32,018 nt of DNA from Sphingomonas bacterium (GTDB lineage: Bacteria > Pseudomonadota > Alphaproteobacteria > Sphingomonadales > Sphingomonadaceae): NCBI RefSeq assembly GCF_028292945.1, contig NZ_JAQGLJ010000064.1, positions 1-32,018 on the forward strand. The letters are read 5' to 3'. Both the position numbers and the translations under genes were made by a program. This document shows positions 7,696 to 15,210 of the stretch, one piece after another. Position 1 is the first letter of the stretch. Each line of letters starts with the position of its first letter. The notes under the pieces were generated by a model that saw nothing but the letters and a program-made list of their open reading frames with translations, had not been told where the DNA came from and did not search any database.

Positions 7696-9708
7696 ATGAC
7701 CAAGTCCGCAAAGCTGCTGCTCGCCGCAACTGCGACGGCACTCGCCACACCGCTCGCTGCGCAGGAGACGGTGCCGCTGATCGAGCGCGCGAAGCTGTTC
7801 GGCAATCCGACGCGCACCGCCGGGCGCCTTTCGCCGGACGGCAAGTGGCTGAGCTATATCCAGCCGCGCGACGGGGTGATGAACCTGTGGGTCGCGCCGG
7901 CCTCCGCGCCCGATCAGGCGCGGCCGCTGACCGCCGAGAAGGTGCGTCCGATCCGCAACGCCTTTTGGTCGCCCGACTCCAAGCAATTGCTGTTCATCAA
8001 CGACAAGGGCGGCGACGAGAACTTCCTGCTCTATGGGGTCGATGTCGCCACCGGCGCACAGCGGTCGCTAACGCCGTTCGAGAAGACGCGCGTCCAGCTG
8101 ATCGGCGGCAGTCAGAAGATCAAGGACAAGCTGCTGGTCGGCGTCAACAACCGCGATCCGCGCTGGCACGATGTTCACCTCCTCGATCTTGCCACCGGCA
8201 AGCTGACGCTGGTGTTCAAGAACGACGGCTATTCGGGCTTCGTCGCCGACGATGATCTGCGGCTGCGGCTGGTGTCGAGGCCGCGGCCCGACGCCGGCAG
8301 CGATTGGTTCCGGGTAACGAACAGTGTGCCGGAGGCGACGCCCGTGGTCAGCTTCGGCCTAGACGACTCGCAGACGACCGCGCCGTTGGGGTTCACCACC
8401 GACGGCCGGACGCTGTACTGGACCGACGCGCGCGGCCGTGACCGGGCGGCGCTGTTCGCGCAGGACGTCGCGACGGGCAAGATGACCGTCGTCGGCGAGA
8501 GCCCCCGCGCCGACGTCTCGGGCGGGCTGTTCCACCCCCGCACTGGCGCGCTGGAGGCCTACACCGACTATTATCTCCGCAACGAGTATGTGCCGGTCGG
8601 CAACGCGGTTCGCGCCGACCTCGCGTTTCTGAAAGCGCAGAACAAAGGCGACTTTTCAGTGACCTCGCGCACCGACGCGGACGACAAGTGGCTGGTCGCC
8701 TTCGATCCGGTCACCGCGCCGGCCGCGACCTATCTGTACGAGCGCTCCGCGAAGAAGCTGAGTCAGCTGTACGTCAGCCGCCCGGAGTTGGCCGGAGCGC
8801 CGCTGGTCGGCATGTTCCCGCATGAGATCAAGTCGCGCGACGGGCTGACGCTCGTCTCGTATCTGACGCTGCCCAGGATCGCCGATGCGGACGGCAATGG
8901 CAAGCCGAACGCGGCGGTGCCGCTGGTGCTGCTGGTGCATGGCGGGCCGTGGGGTCGCGACGGCTTCGGCTACAACAGCGCGCACCAGTGGCTCGCCAAT
9001 CGTGGCTATGCAGTGCTGTCCGTCAACTTCCGCGCCTCCACCGGCTTCGGCAAGAGCTTCACCAGCGCAGGCGATGGCCAGTGGGGCCGCAAGATGCACG
9101 ACGACCTGCTCGACGCGGTCGACTGGGCGGTGAAGAGCGGCGTCACGACCAGGGACAAGGTCGCGATCATGGGCGGATCATACGGCGGGTACGCGACGCT
9201 GGCCGGGCTGACGATGACGCCGGACACGTTCGCGTGCGGCGTCGACATCGTCGGGCCGTCGAACCTGCACACGCTGCTGAAGACCATCCCACCCTATTGG
9301 GAGGCGGTGAAGCTGCAATTTTACAAGCGGATGGGCGATCCGACCACCGAGGCCGGGCGCGCGATGCTGACCGAGCGGTCGCCGCTAACCTATGTCGACA
9401 AGATCAAGCGCCCGCTGCTGATCGGGCAGGGCGCCAACGATCCGCGCGTCAACGTCGCCGAATCGGATCAGATCGTCGCGGCGATGAAGGCGAAGAATAT
9501 TCCCGTCACCTACATCGTCTTTCCCGACGAGGGGCATGGCTTTGCCCGGCCCGCGAACAACATCGCGTTCATGGCGGCGGCCGAGAACTTCCTGCAGCCC
9601 TGTCTAGGTGGTCGCGCGGAGCCCGTGGCCGATGCCATCGCCGCGTCGTCGGCGCAGGTTAAGGAGGGGGCGAATTTCGTCAGTGGCTTGGCGCCAGCAG
9701 GGCAATAA
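7696..9708 (+). CDS. Secreted S9 family (prolyl oligopeptidase/DPP-type) peptidase
   Basis: A 670-residue exported serine peptidase. It starts at the ATG at 7696 after a GGGGAGAG ribosome site, with a signal peptide (MTKSAKLLLAATATALATPLAAQ) probably cleaved after the Ala-Ala near residue 22. Residues about 40-370 form a beta-propeller (RLSPDGKWLSY, WSPDSKQLLF and similar blades); the C-terminal part is an alpha/beta hydrolase with VLLVHGGPWGRDG and the nucleophile motif GGSYGG. The predicted triad is Ser495, Asp582 (GANDPRV) and His614 (DEGHGF). Known members cleave short peptides after Pro or Ala, and sphingomonads carry many paralogues. A tail of about 35 residues follows the hydrolase domain. 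It diverges from purL and ends at a strong terminator. The precise substrate cannot be told. Confidence 0.92.
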   Translation: MTKSAKLLLAATATALATPLAAQETVPLIERAKLFGNPTRTAGRLSPDGKWLSYIQPRDGVMNLWVAPASAPDQARPLTAEKVRPIRNAFWSPDSKQLLFINDKGGDENFLLYGVDVATGAQRSLTPFEKTRVQLIGGSQKIKDKLLVGVNNRDPRWHDVHLLDLATGKLTLVFKNDGYSGFVADDDLRLRLVSRPRPDAGSDWFRVTNSVPEATPVVSFGLDDSQTTAPLGFTTDGRTLYWTDARGRDRAALFAQDVATGKMTVVGESPRADVSGGLFHPRTGALEAYTDYYLRNEYVPVGNAVRADLAFLKAQNKGDFSVTSRTDADDKWLVAFDPVTAPAATYLYERSAKKLSQLYVSRPELAGAPLVGMFPHEIKSRDGLTLVSYLTLPRIADADGNGKPNAAVPLVLLVHGGPWGRDGFGYNSAHQWLANRGYAVLSVNFRASTGFGKSFTSAGDGQWGRKMHDDLLDAVDWAVKSGVTTRDKVAIMGGSYGGYATLAGLTMTPDTFACGVDIVGPSNLHTLLKTIPPYWEAVKLQFYKRMGDPTTEAGRAMLTERSPLTYVDKIKRPLLIGQGANDPRVNVAESDQIVAAMKAKNIPVTYIVFPDEGHGFARPANNIAFMAAAENFLQPCLGGRAEPVADAIAASSAQVKEGANFVSGLAPAGQ

Positions 9709-9720
9709 GGACCTACTGCC

Positions 9721-9753
9721 GACCACGCCTCAGTCAGCATCTGAGGCGTGGTC
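9721..9753. terminator. Strong bidirectional terminator
   Basis: Perfect 13-bp arms GACCACGCCTCAG (9721-9733) and CTGAGGCGTGGTC (9741-9753) with a 7-base loop. It fills the 47-base gap between the convergent S9 peptidase gene and map, ending 2 bases from the map stop codon. No U-tract follows on either side, so release may need Rho or the hairpin alone may protect 3' ends. Confidence 0.75.
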
Positions 9754-9755
9754 GC

Positions 9756-10583
9756 TCAGGCGTAAGGCGGCTGATGCCAGCCCTTGGGGCTGAGCGTGAA
9801 GATCTCGCAGCCCGTCTCGGTGATGCCGATCGAGTGCTCAAACTGCGCCGACAGCGAACGATCGCGCGTCACCGCGGTCCAACCGTCGGGGAGCAGCTTC
9901 ACCTCCGGACGGCCGATGTTGATCATCGGCTCGATCGTGAAGATCATGCCGGGCTTGAGCTCTGGCCCGGTGCCCGGCTTGCCGACATGCACCACCTCGG
10001 GCGCGTCATGGAACAGTCGGCCCAGGCCATGACCGCAGAAATCCCGCACGACGCCATAGCGGTGGCGCTCGGCGTGACGCTGGATCGCGCTGGCGACATC
10101 GCCCATGTGGTTGCCGGGCCGCGCCTGCTCGATGCCCAGCATCAGGCATTCGTACGTGACCTCGACCAGCCGTCGCGCCTTCAGCTGCACGTCGCCAATC
10201 AGGTACATGCGGCTGGAATCACCATGCCAGCCGTCGAGGAGCGGCGTGACGTCGACGTTGACGATATCGCCCACCTTCAGCGTCTTGTCCGACGGAATGC
10301 CGTGGCACACGACATGGTTGATCGAGACGCAGGTCGAGTGGGTATAGCCGCGGTAGCCTAAGGTCGCCGGCACACCGCCGGCCGCGGTGATATAGTCGTA
10401 GATCAGCTGGTCTATCGTGGCGGTGGTGGTGCCCGGCACCATGTGCGGGACGAGCATGTCCAGCGTCTCCGCGGCCAGCTTCCCGGCCTTGTGCATGCCG
10501 GCGAACGCCTCGCGGCCGTACAGCTTGATCGCGCCGGTGCGCGACATCGGCAGGTCGCTGGTGACGGTGGTATAGTCAGTCAT
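9756..10583 (-). CDS. map: Type I methionine aminopeptidase
   Basis: Removes the initiator Met from nascent proteins. All catalytic residues of the pita-bread fold are seen in the 275-residue product: metal ligands Asp111 (VNVDVT), Asp122 (HGDSS), His185 (GHGLG), Glu218 (FTIEPM) and Glu249 (QFEHS), plus His94 in VVCHGIPS. The N-terminus is about 12 residues longer than in E. coli, as is common in sphingomonads. The ATG at 10583 has no Shine-Dalgarno sequence upstream; a TATATC box (10597-10592) lies so close that the message could be nearly leaderless. An internal ATG at 10547 (MSRTGAIKLYG) is an alternative start. Confidence 0.97.
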   Translation of the reverse strand: MTDYTTVTSDLPMSRTGAIKLYGREAFAGMHKAGKLAAETLDMLVPHMVPGTTTATIDQLIYDYITAAGGVPATLGYRGYTHSTCVSINHVVCHGIPSDKTLKVGDIVNVDVTPLLDGWHGDSSRMYLIGDVQLKARRLVEVTYECLMLGIEQARPGNHMGDVASAIQRHAERHRYGVVRDFCGHGLGRLFHDAPEVVHVGKPGTGPELKPGMIFTIEPMINIGRPEVKLLPDGWTAVTRDRSLSAQFEHSIGITETGCEIFTLSPKGWHQPPYA

Positions 10584-10635
10584 CGCGCGCCGATATAGCG
10601 TGGCGGCGTGCGCTTTGCGAGGCTAGGGTCCGACA

Positions 10636-11406
10636 ATGGACAGCTTGGCTCCTGATGAACGTATCTGGACCGCCGCATTGGTGGTGATCGGCGATGAGAT
10701 CCTGTCCGGCCGAACCCAGGACAAGAACGTCGCGCAGATCGCCGCCTGGCTGAACGTGCAGGGCATCCGGCTGTCCGAGGTGCGCGTGGTGGGCGACCGG
10801 ACCGAGGCGATTGTCGAGGCGGTCAACGCGCTGCGCGCGCGCAACGACTATCTGTTCACGACCGGCGGCATCGGCCCCACGCATGACGACATCACCGTGG
10901 ACGCAATCGCGGAAGCGTTGGGTGTCGGCGTCCAACACCACCCGGATGCGATGGCGGTGCTGGAGCGCTATTACGCGACGCGCGGCGGCTTGACGGAGGT
11001 CCGCGCGCGGATGGCGCGAGTGCCGGCGGGCGCTTCGCTGATTGTCAACAACGTGTCGGGCGCGCCGGGTATCCGATGGGGCAACATCTTCATCATGGCG
11101 GGCGTGCCGCACATCACCGCCGGCATGCTGGACGCGCTGACCGGCAAGCTGGAAGGTGGACGGCCGGTCGTGTCACGCTCGGTCGGCTGTTGGGTTGCCG
11201 AAAGCGAGGTCGCCGATCTGCTGCGCGATGCGGAAAAGGCGCATGAGGGCGTCGCGATCGGCAGCTATCCCTTTTTTCGCGAGGGGCGGGTGGGAGCCAA
11301 TTTCGTCGTCCGCAGCGCCGACGAGACGCTGGTGGAACGATGCGTGGCGCACCTGACGCAGGCACTGCAGGCGATCGGTCGCGATGTCGTCGCCGATGGT
11401 ATCTGA
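10636..11406 (+). CDS. CinA N-terminal (molybdopterin-binding-like) domain protein
   Basis: A 256-residue protein made of the MoaB/Mog-like domain that forms the N-terminal part of CinA (competence/damage-inducible protein A). Motifs are ALVVIGDEILSGRTQDKN near residues 15-32 and FTTGGIGPTHDDIT near 73-86, which form the molybdopterin/nucleotide-type binding site; in CinA this domain is linked to ADP-ribose pyrophosphatase activity. The C-terminal nicotinamide-nucleotide deamidase domain of full CinA (about 400 residues) is absent, which is the usual alphaproteobacterial form where that domain is encoded elsewhere. The start at 10636 is preceded by AGGG. The end overlaps the next gene by about 20 bases, so the two are probably co-transcribed although their functions look unrelated. 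Confidence 0.88.
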   Translation: MDSLAPDERIWTAALVVIGDEILSGRTQDKNVAQIAAWLNVQGIRLSEVRVVGDRTEAIVEAVNALRARNDYLFTTGGIGPTHDDITVDAIAEALGVGVQHHPDAMAVLERYYATRGGLTEVRARMARVPAGASLIVNNVSGAPGIRWGNIFIMAGVPHITAGMLDALTGKLEGGRPVVSRSVGCWVAESEVADLLRDAEKAHEGVAIGSYPFFREGRVGANFVVRSADETLVERCVAHLTQALQAIGRDVVADGI

Positions 11407-12139
11407 GGCCGCGCCGCCGCCGGTGTCCGCCGGCAACGTGACTGGGGGACAGTTCCGCTATTTCGACTACGTCATGGCGGCATTCGTCGCGATCCTGCTG
11501 CTGTCCAACGTGCTCGGCGCGGGCAAACGGGCGGTGGTCGACCTGCCGTTCCTCGGCCCGTGGCCGTTCGGCGCCGGCATCCTGTTCTTCCCGATCGCCT
11601 ATGTGCTCGGCGACGTGCTGACCGAGGTGTACGGCTACGCGCGGGCACGGCGGTGCATCTGGGCGGGATTCGCCGCGCTGCTGTTCATGGCAGGGATGAG
11701 CTGGGTTGTGGTGGCGCTGCCGCCCGATTCGGGGTGGACGGGACAAGCGGCCTACGAGGCGGTGTTCGGGCAGGTGCCGCGCATCGTTTTCGCCTCCATC
11801 GTCGCATTCTGGGCGGGCGAGTTCGTCAACGCCTATGTGCTCGCGCGGATGAAGATCTGGACGCAGGGCCGCGCATTGTGGAGCCGGCTGATCGGGTCGA
11901 CAGTGGTCGGGCAGGGGGTAGACAGCCTCATCTTCTATCCGCTCGCATTTCTGGGCGCGCCGGGCTGGACCACCGAACAGGTGGGCTGGGTGCTGCTGAC
12001 GCAATGGGCGCTGAAGGTCGGCTGGGAGGTGCTGCTGACCCCGGCGACCTATCTGATCGTCGGCTGGCTGAAGCGCCGGGAGGGCGTGGACGTGTACGAC
12101 GACGCGACCGATTTCACGCCGTTCCGGGCGCGGGTGTGA
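11384..12139 (+). CDS. yhhQ: Queuosine precursor transporter (YhhQ/VUT family)
   Basis: An integral membrane protein of about 250 residues with roughly six hydrophobic helices. Family marks are FDYVMAAFVAILLLSNVLGAGK, FPIAYVLGDVLTEVYGYARAR, the conserved WAGEFVNAYVLARMK and STVVGQGVDSLIFYPLAF. Known YhhQ proteins import preQ0/preQ1, precursors of queuosine in tRNA. The start is uncertain: ATG at 11384 and ATG at 11396 are both in frame and neither has a clear ribosome site; both overlap the end of the CinA-like gene (by 23 or 11 bases), so re-initiation is likely. No queuosine genes or preQ1 riboswitch are visible nearby. Confidence 0.88.
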   Translation: MSSPMVSEAAPPPVSAGNVTGGQFRYFDYVMAAFVAILLLSNVLGAGKRAVVDLPFLGPWPFGAGILFFPIAYVLGDVLTEVYGYARARRCIWAGFAALLFMAGMSWVVVALPPDSGWTGQAAYEAVFGQVPRIVFASIVAFWAGEFVNAYVLARMKIWTQGRALWSRLIGSTVVGQGVDSLIFYPLAFLGAPGWTTEQVGWVLLTQWALKVGWEVLLTPATYLIVGWLKRREGVDVYDDATDFTPFRARV

Positions 12140-12159
12140 CGAGAGTCAGATTGCCAGCA

Positions 12160-12825
12160 TTAAGCAATCGTCTCCACCAGCCCTTCGAACAGCCGCCGCC
12201 CGTCGTCGCCGCCGTGCGACGCGTCGATCTTGCGCTCCGGGTGCGGCATCATGCCGAGCACGTTGCCGGCATCGTTGAGCAGGCCCGCGATGGCGCGGGC
12301 GGAGCCGTTGACCGGCTCGGCGTAGCGGAGCGCGACGCGGCCTTCGCCCTCCAGCCGATCGAGCGTGTCGGGATCGGCGACGTAATTGCCGTCATGGTGA
12401 GCGACGGGTAGGCGGAGCGTCTCGCCGGTCCGGTAGCCGCTAGTGAAGGCGTTCGCCCTATTCTCTACGGTCAGCGCCACGTCGCGGCAGACGAAATTCA
12501 GCCCCTCGTTGCGCATCAGCGCGCCGGGCAGCAGTCCCGCCTCGGTCAACACCTGAAAGCCGTTGCAGACGCCCAGCACCGGCGTGCCCCTGGCCGCGGC
12601 GTCGATCACCGCGCGCATGATCGGCGAGCGCGCGGCGATCGCGCCCGAGCGGAGGTAGTCACCATAGGAAAAGCCGCCGGGCACTGCGATCAGGCCGATG
12701 CCGTCGGGCAGCGCTGTCTCGGCATGCCATACCATTGCCGGTCTGGTCCCGGTCACTGACGCCAGCGCGACAGCGAGATCGCGGTCGCAGTTCGAACCGG
12801 GGAAGACGATGACGGCGGTCTTCAC
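12160..12825 (-). CDS. purQ: Phosphoribosylformylglycinamidine synthase glutaminase subunit PurQ
   Basis: A class I glutamine amidotransferase, 221 residues, that supplies ammonia to PurL. The catalytic triad is visible: Cys87 in GVCNGFQVL, His195 and Glu197 in MMPHPER; the N-terminus [14 protein letters not shown] and the segment [15 protein letters not shown] are diagnostic. The GTG at 12825 is chosen since it overlaps the purS stop by GTGA, the typical coupled arrangement; the same frame runs upstream through purS to 13179 but those residues are Arg-rich nonsense. The gene converges with the YhhQ-like gene with a gap of 20 bases and no visible terminator. Confidence 0.97.
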   Translation of the reverse strand: MKTAVIVFPGSNCDRDLAVALASVTGTRPAMVWHAETALPDGIGLIAVPGGFSYGDYLRSGAIAARSPIMRAVIDAAARGTPVLGVCNGFQVLTEAGLLPGALMRNEGLNFVCRDVALTVENRANAFTSGYRTGETLRLPVAHHDGNYVADPDTLDRLEGEGRVALRYAEPVNGSARAIAGLLNDAGNVLGMMPHPERKIDASHGGDDGRRLFEGLVETIA

Positions 12826-13052
12826 GCCTTCTCGATCCGGTAGTTCTCGATCACGGTGTTCGCGAGCAGTCGGCGGCACATCGCGTCGATCGTCGCATCG
12901 TCGGTTGAGTCGTCGACGTTGAGTTCTATCATCTTGCCCGCGCGCACCTCGTTGACGCCGGGGAACCCCAGTCCGCCAAGCGCGTGCTGGATCGCGCGGC
13001 CCTGCGGGTCGAGCACGCCGGGCTTGAGCGTCACGAAGATGCGTAGTTTCAT
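12822..13052 (-). CDS. purS: Phosphoribosylformylglycinamidine synthase subunit PurS
   Basis: PurS is the small scaffold subunit that bridges PurL and PurQ. The 76-residue product matches the family over its whole length: [42 protein letters not shown] and an acidic segment followed by [15 protein letters not shown]. The ATG at 13052 has GGGAG about 9 bases upstream; the frame continues up to 13100 without similarity. Its stop overlaps purQ by 4 bases. Upstream is a 139-base gap to a divergent small gene, where the purSQ promoter must lie; I see no convincing boxes there. Confidence 0.96.
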   Translation of the reverse strand: MKLRIFVTLKPGVLDPQGRAIQHALGGLGFPGVNEVRAGKMIELNVDDSTDDATIDAMCRRLLANTVIENYRIEKA

Positions 13053-13191
13053 GGCAGATGCTCCCGGCCGGGCTATGGCGCCCAGCATCGTGGGGGGCAA
13101 GCTTCACCGTTCCTTTACTCGCGACGTCGAAGCTGCGGGTCCGAGTCGGGTCGGCACGAGGGGTGTCGCCCGGGGGCAAGGAGTTCGCCGC

Positions 13192-13341
13192 ATGGCCGGA
13201 CTAGCCATGGTGCTGTTCGTCGCGTTGTTCGCGTTCGGCGCGAACTATTTCGGCTGGGAAGATCCCGGCGGCAAGGTTTCGCTGTCGTTGTTCGCCAGTT
13301 TTCTGTTCGGGATCATCGCCGGGTATCGCGTCAACAAATAG
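13192..13341 (+). CDS. Small membrane protein, 49 residues
   Basis: Not a recognised family. The product has two hydrophobic segments (about residues 3-19 and 30-44) separated by a short polar turn [10 protein letters not shown], and ends with AGYRVNK, so it should be a two-helix inner membrane hairpin. The ATG at 13192 is preceded by AAGGAG at a spacing of 8, a good ribosome site. It sits between purS (divergent) and purC (convergent), inside the purine cluster but on the other strand. The frame is open far upstream (from 12856) but that part overlaps purS. I infer it is a real gene from the ribosome site and the coherent hydrophobicity; function is unknown. Confidence 0.6.
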   Translation: MAGLAMVLFVALFAFGANYFGWEDPGGKVSLSLFASFLFGIIAGYRVNK

Positions 13342-13353
13342 CGCAGGTCCGGC

Positions 13354-14133
13354 CTATTTGCCTCTGCGTTTCCGGTGACTCTCCAGATCGAGCACCGCAT
13401 TGTCGCCGCCCTCCGGCAACAGCCCCAGGCGCCGCGCGACCTCCTGATAGGCCTCGACCTCGCCGCCCAGATCGCGGCGGAAGCGGTCCTTGTCGAGCTT
13501 TTCGTTGGTTTCCATGTCCCACAAGCGGCAGCAATCAGGGCTGATCTCGTCGGCCAGGATGATGCGGCCGTAATCATTGTCCCAGATACGGCCGAACTCC
13601 AGCTTGAAGTCGACGAGGCGGATTCCGACCCCGGCGAACAGCCCACACATGAAATCGTTGATGCGGATGGAGAGGTCGGCGATGTCGTGCATCTCTTCCT
13701 GAGACGCCCAGCCGAACGCGGCGATATGTTCGTCGGTGATCATCGGATCGCCGAGCGCATCGTCCTTCAGCGCATATTCGATGATCGTGCGGGGCAGCTT
13801 CGTGCCCTCCTCGATCCCCAAACGCTTGGCGAGCGTGCCGGCCGCGACGTTGCGCACCATGACCTCGATCGGGACGATTTCGACCTGACGGATCAGCTGC
13901 TCGCGCATGTTGAGGCGGCGGATGAAGTGGGTCGGCACGCCGATCGTGTCGAGCAGTGTGAAGATGTGCTCGGAGATGCGGTTGTTGAGCACGCCCTTGC
14001 CGTTGATCGTCCCCTTCTTCTGGTTGTTGAACGCGGTGGCATCGTCCTTGAAATACTGGATCAGCGTGCCCGGCTCCGGCCCCTCATAGAGGATCTTGGC
14101 CTTGCCCTCGTAGATTTGGCGGCGACGAGCCAT
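13354..14133 (-). CDS. purC: Phosphoribosylaminoimidazole-succinocarboxamide synthase
   Basis: PurC (SAICAR synthetase) joins aspartate to CAIR with ATP in purine synthesis. The 259-residue product shows the family marks [12 protein letters not shown] (7-18), [26 protein letters not shown], the LVDFKLEFG strand and the ATP/metal motif [13 protein letters not shown], ending in a basic tail. The ATG at 14133 gives [13 protein letters not shown] as in alphaproteobacterial homologues; the frame extends to 14286 without sense. Upstream on the same strand lie a promoter-like pair and a strong hairpin (see those entries), so the gene appears to have a structured leader of about 58 bases. purS and purQ follow further downstream on the same strand beyond the small divergent gene. 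Confidence 0.97.
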   Translation of the reverse strand: MARRRQIYEGKAKILYEGPEPGTLIQYFKDDATAFNNQKKGTINGKGVLNNRISEHIFTLLDTIGVPTHFIRRLNMREQLIRQVEIVPIEVMVRNVAAGTLAKRLGIEEGTKLPRTIIEYALKDDALGDPMITDEHIAAFGWASQEEMHDIADLSIRINDFMCGLFAGVGIRLVDFKLEFGRIWDNDYGRIILADEISPDCCRLWDMETNEKLDKDRFRRDLGGEVEAYQEVARRLGLLPEGGDNAVLDLESHRKRRGK

Positions 14134-14157
14134 GGGCGATGTTCCCCGGAAACGAAC

Positions 14158-14184
14158 GCCCCGGCGGCGAAGGCCGACCGGGGC
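14158..14184 (-). promoter_or_regulatory. GC-rich hairpin in the purC leader (or terminator of the upstream gene)
   Basis: Arms GCCCCGG (14158-14164) and CCGGGGC (14178-14184) enclose inner arms CGGC (14165-14168) and GCCG (14173-14176) with one bulged base and a 4-base loop: 11 bp in all. Read on the minus strand it is followed by GTTCGTTT, a partial T-tract. It may end the transcript of the DUF4349 gene; it also lies a few bases downstream of the predicted purC transcription start, so it could act as a leader structure. Confidence 0.65.
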
Positions 14185-14197
14185 TTTGAAGGCGCGG

Positions 14198-14226
14198 GCT
14201 ATAGGTCGACGCCGTTCGTCGATCAA
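14198..14226 (-). promoter_or_regulatory. Candidate promoter of purC
   Basis: On the minus strand TTGATC (14226-14221) and TATAGC (14203-14198) are spaced by 17 bases, the optimal distance for sigma-70. The -35 box overlaps the stop codon of the DUF4349 gene. Transcription would begin near 14191, giving a leader of about 58 bases that includes the hairpin at 14158-14184. Confidence 0.5.
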
Positions 14227-15125
14227 CCGGCGGCGGGCGGCCCGGCCGTCCCCGGCTGAGCCGGTCGTGCCCGCGTCCGCCACCATCGGCGAGCGCGGAA
14301 GAATGCGAACAGCACCAGGCCTATCGCGAGCGCGGGCGGGCCGAGGATCGCAAGCAGACCGAGCAGCACCGCAAAGGTCGTCTGCGCGGAGCCGACTGCA
14401 GTGTCGAGCGCGCTGGTGATCGGCGCGGAGCTGTCAAAGCCGCGCACGGCGGGGCCGGATTCGTACAGGAAGGAGACAGGCGTCTGCGCCAGGCTTGCGC
14501 GCGCGCCAGCGGCGGCTTCGGACGCACCTTCGACACGGCGGGCGATCTCGGCGCGTTGGGCCTGCAATTCGGCGCGCTCGGTGCCAGTCCGCGCGCGCAA
14601 AATGGCCTCGTCCAGGCGACGTAGCTCGTCCGTGGCACGGGCCCGGTCGACCCCTGCTCGGTCGATCACCGCGCCCGCATCGGTGCCGGTGATCTGCGCG
14701 TCGATCAGCGTGCCCTCCGCCTGCTCGACTCCGGCGATCCCGGTCTTGCCGAAGCCGCGCGCGAGCTCCGGCAGGAGCTTGAACTCCAGCGCCGCCTCGA
14801 TGTTGTTTTCGCCCAGCAATCGATAGCGCATGCCGGTGATGCGGCAGCGCGCGATCCCGAGCCGTTCGCAGGCGGCGGCATGCTGTTCCTGCACATCGTC
14901 GACGCGCGCGGCCGGTAGCCGAAAGCCGTAGCGGTAGGTGAACGCCACACCCGGCGCGGCGGTCAGATTGATGCCGGGCGCGCGCGCCACGCCTTCGCTG
15001 TCGGCGGTTGCGCGGGAAGGTGCCTCCGCCACATCGGCCGTGATCATCTGGGTCGACCCCTCGCGTTGCGGCGACCCGCAGCCGGCCATCGCCACGCAAC
15101 CCACCCCAACCAGCAGCCACCGCAT
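14223..15125 (-). CDS. DUF4349 domain lipoprotein
   Basis: A 300-residue envelope protein. It begins with a lipoprotein signal with lipobox MAGC (Cys16), then a DUF4349-type domain (about 55-250) with the typical [10 protein letters not shown] strand, a [20 protein letters not shown] segment, a charged helical, coiled-coil-like stretch (about 160-205, [22 protein letters not shown] region) and [10 protein letters not shown]; a transmembrane helix (about 245-275) and a basic, Pro-rich tail close it. Members of DUF4349 are widespread and of unknown function. Translation starts at ATG 15125 with GGGAGGG five bases before it, a very strong ribosome site. Upstream are a good promoter and tandem direct repeats. 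The gene lies between kynU and purC on the same strand but is probably transcribed alone. Confidence 0.85.
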   Translation of the reverse strand: MRWLLVGVGCVAMAGCGSPQREGSTQMITADVAEAPSRATADSEGVARAPGINLTAAPGVAFTYRYGFRLPAARVDDVQEQHAAACERLGIARCRITGMRYRLLGENNIEAALEFKLLPELARGFGKTGIAGVEQAEGTLIDAQITGTDAGAVIDRAGVDRARATDELRRLDEAILRARTGTERAELQAQRAEIARRVEGASEAAAGARASLAQTPVSFLYESGPAVRGFDSSAPITSALDTAVGSAQTTFAVLLGLLAILGPPALAIGLVLFAFFRARRWWRTRARPAQPGTAGPPAAG

Positions 15126-15151
15126 CGCGACCCTCCCTGTCGTAACGGCAA

Positions 15152-15181
15152 ATCCTACTCAGGGGCTCGGGATTAGGTCAA
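15152..15181 (-). promoter_or_regulatory. Promoter of the DUF4349 lipoprotein gene
   Basis: On the minus strand TTGACC (15181-15176), an 18-base spacer, and TAGGAT (15157-15152) form a good sigma-70-like promoter. The predicted start near 15145 leaves a 20-base leader that holds the GGGAGGG ribosome site. Direct repeats abut its -35 box on the upstream side. Confidence 0.6.
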
Positions 15182-15202
15182 GCCACATTCTCGCCACATT
15201 CT
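15182..15202 (-). repeat. Two 10-bp direct repeats with 11-bp period next to a -35 box
   Basis: AGAATGTGGC (minus strand) occurs twice exactly, at 15202-15193 and 15191-15182, one base apart. The period of 11 equals one helical turn, the layout used by OmpR/PhoB-type response regulators that bind as tandem dimers. The second copy touches the TTGACC -35 box. The sites lie just past the stop codon of kynU. That they bind a regulator is inference. Confidence 0.5.
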
Positions 15203-15210
15203 GCGATTGG

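Noticed and set aside
11380..11450. preQ1 riboswitch before the queuosine precursor transporter
   Set aside because: The gene overlaps the preceding coding region, and no H-type pseudoknot elements or A-rich tail are seen.
11114..12004. A 296-codon minus-strand frame over the CinA-like and yhhQ genes
   Set aside because: Composition is Arg/His/Pro-rich shadow coding opposite a clear membrane protein; no start site support.
12826..13179. N-terminal extension of purQ that would make a fusion of about 340 residues
   Set aside because: The added residues overlap purS in another frame and are Arg-rich; purQ starts at GTG 12825 with the usual 4-base overlap with purS.
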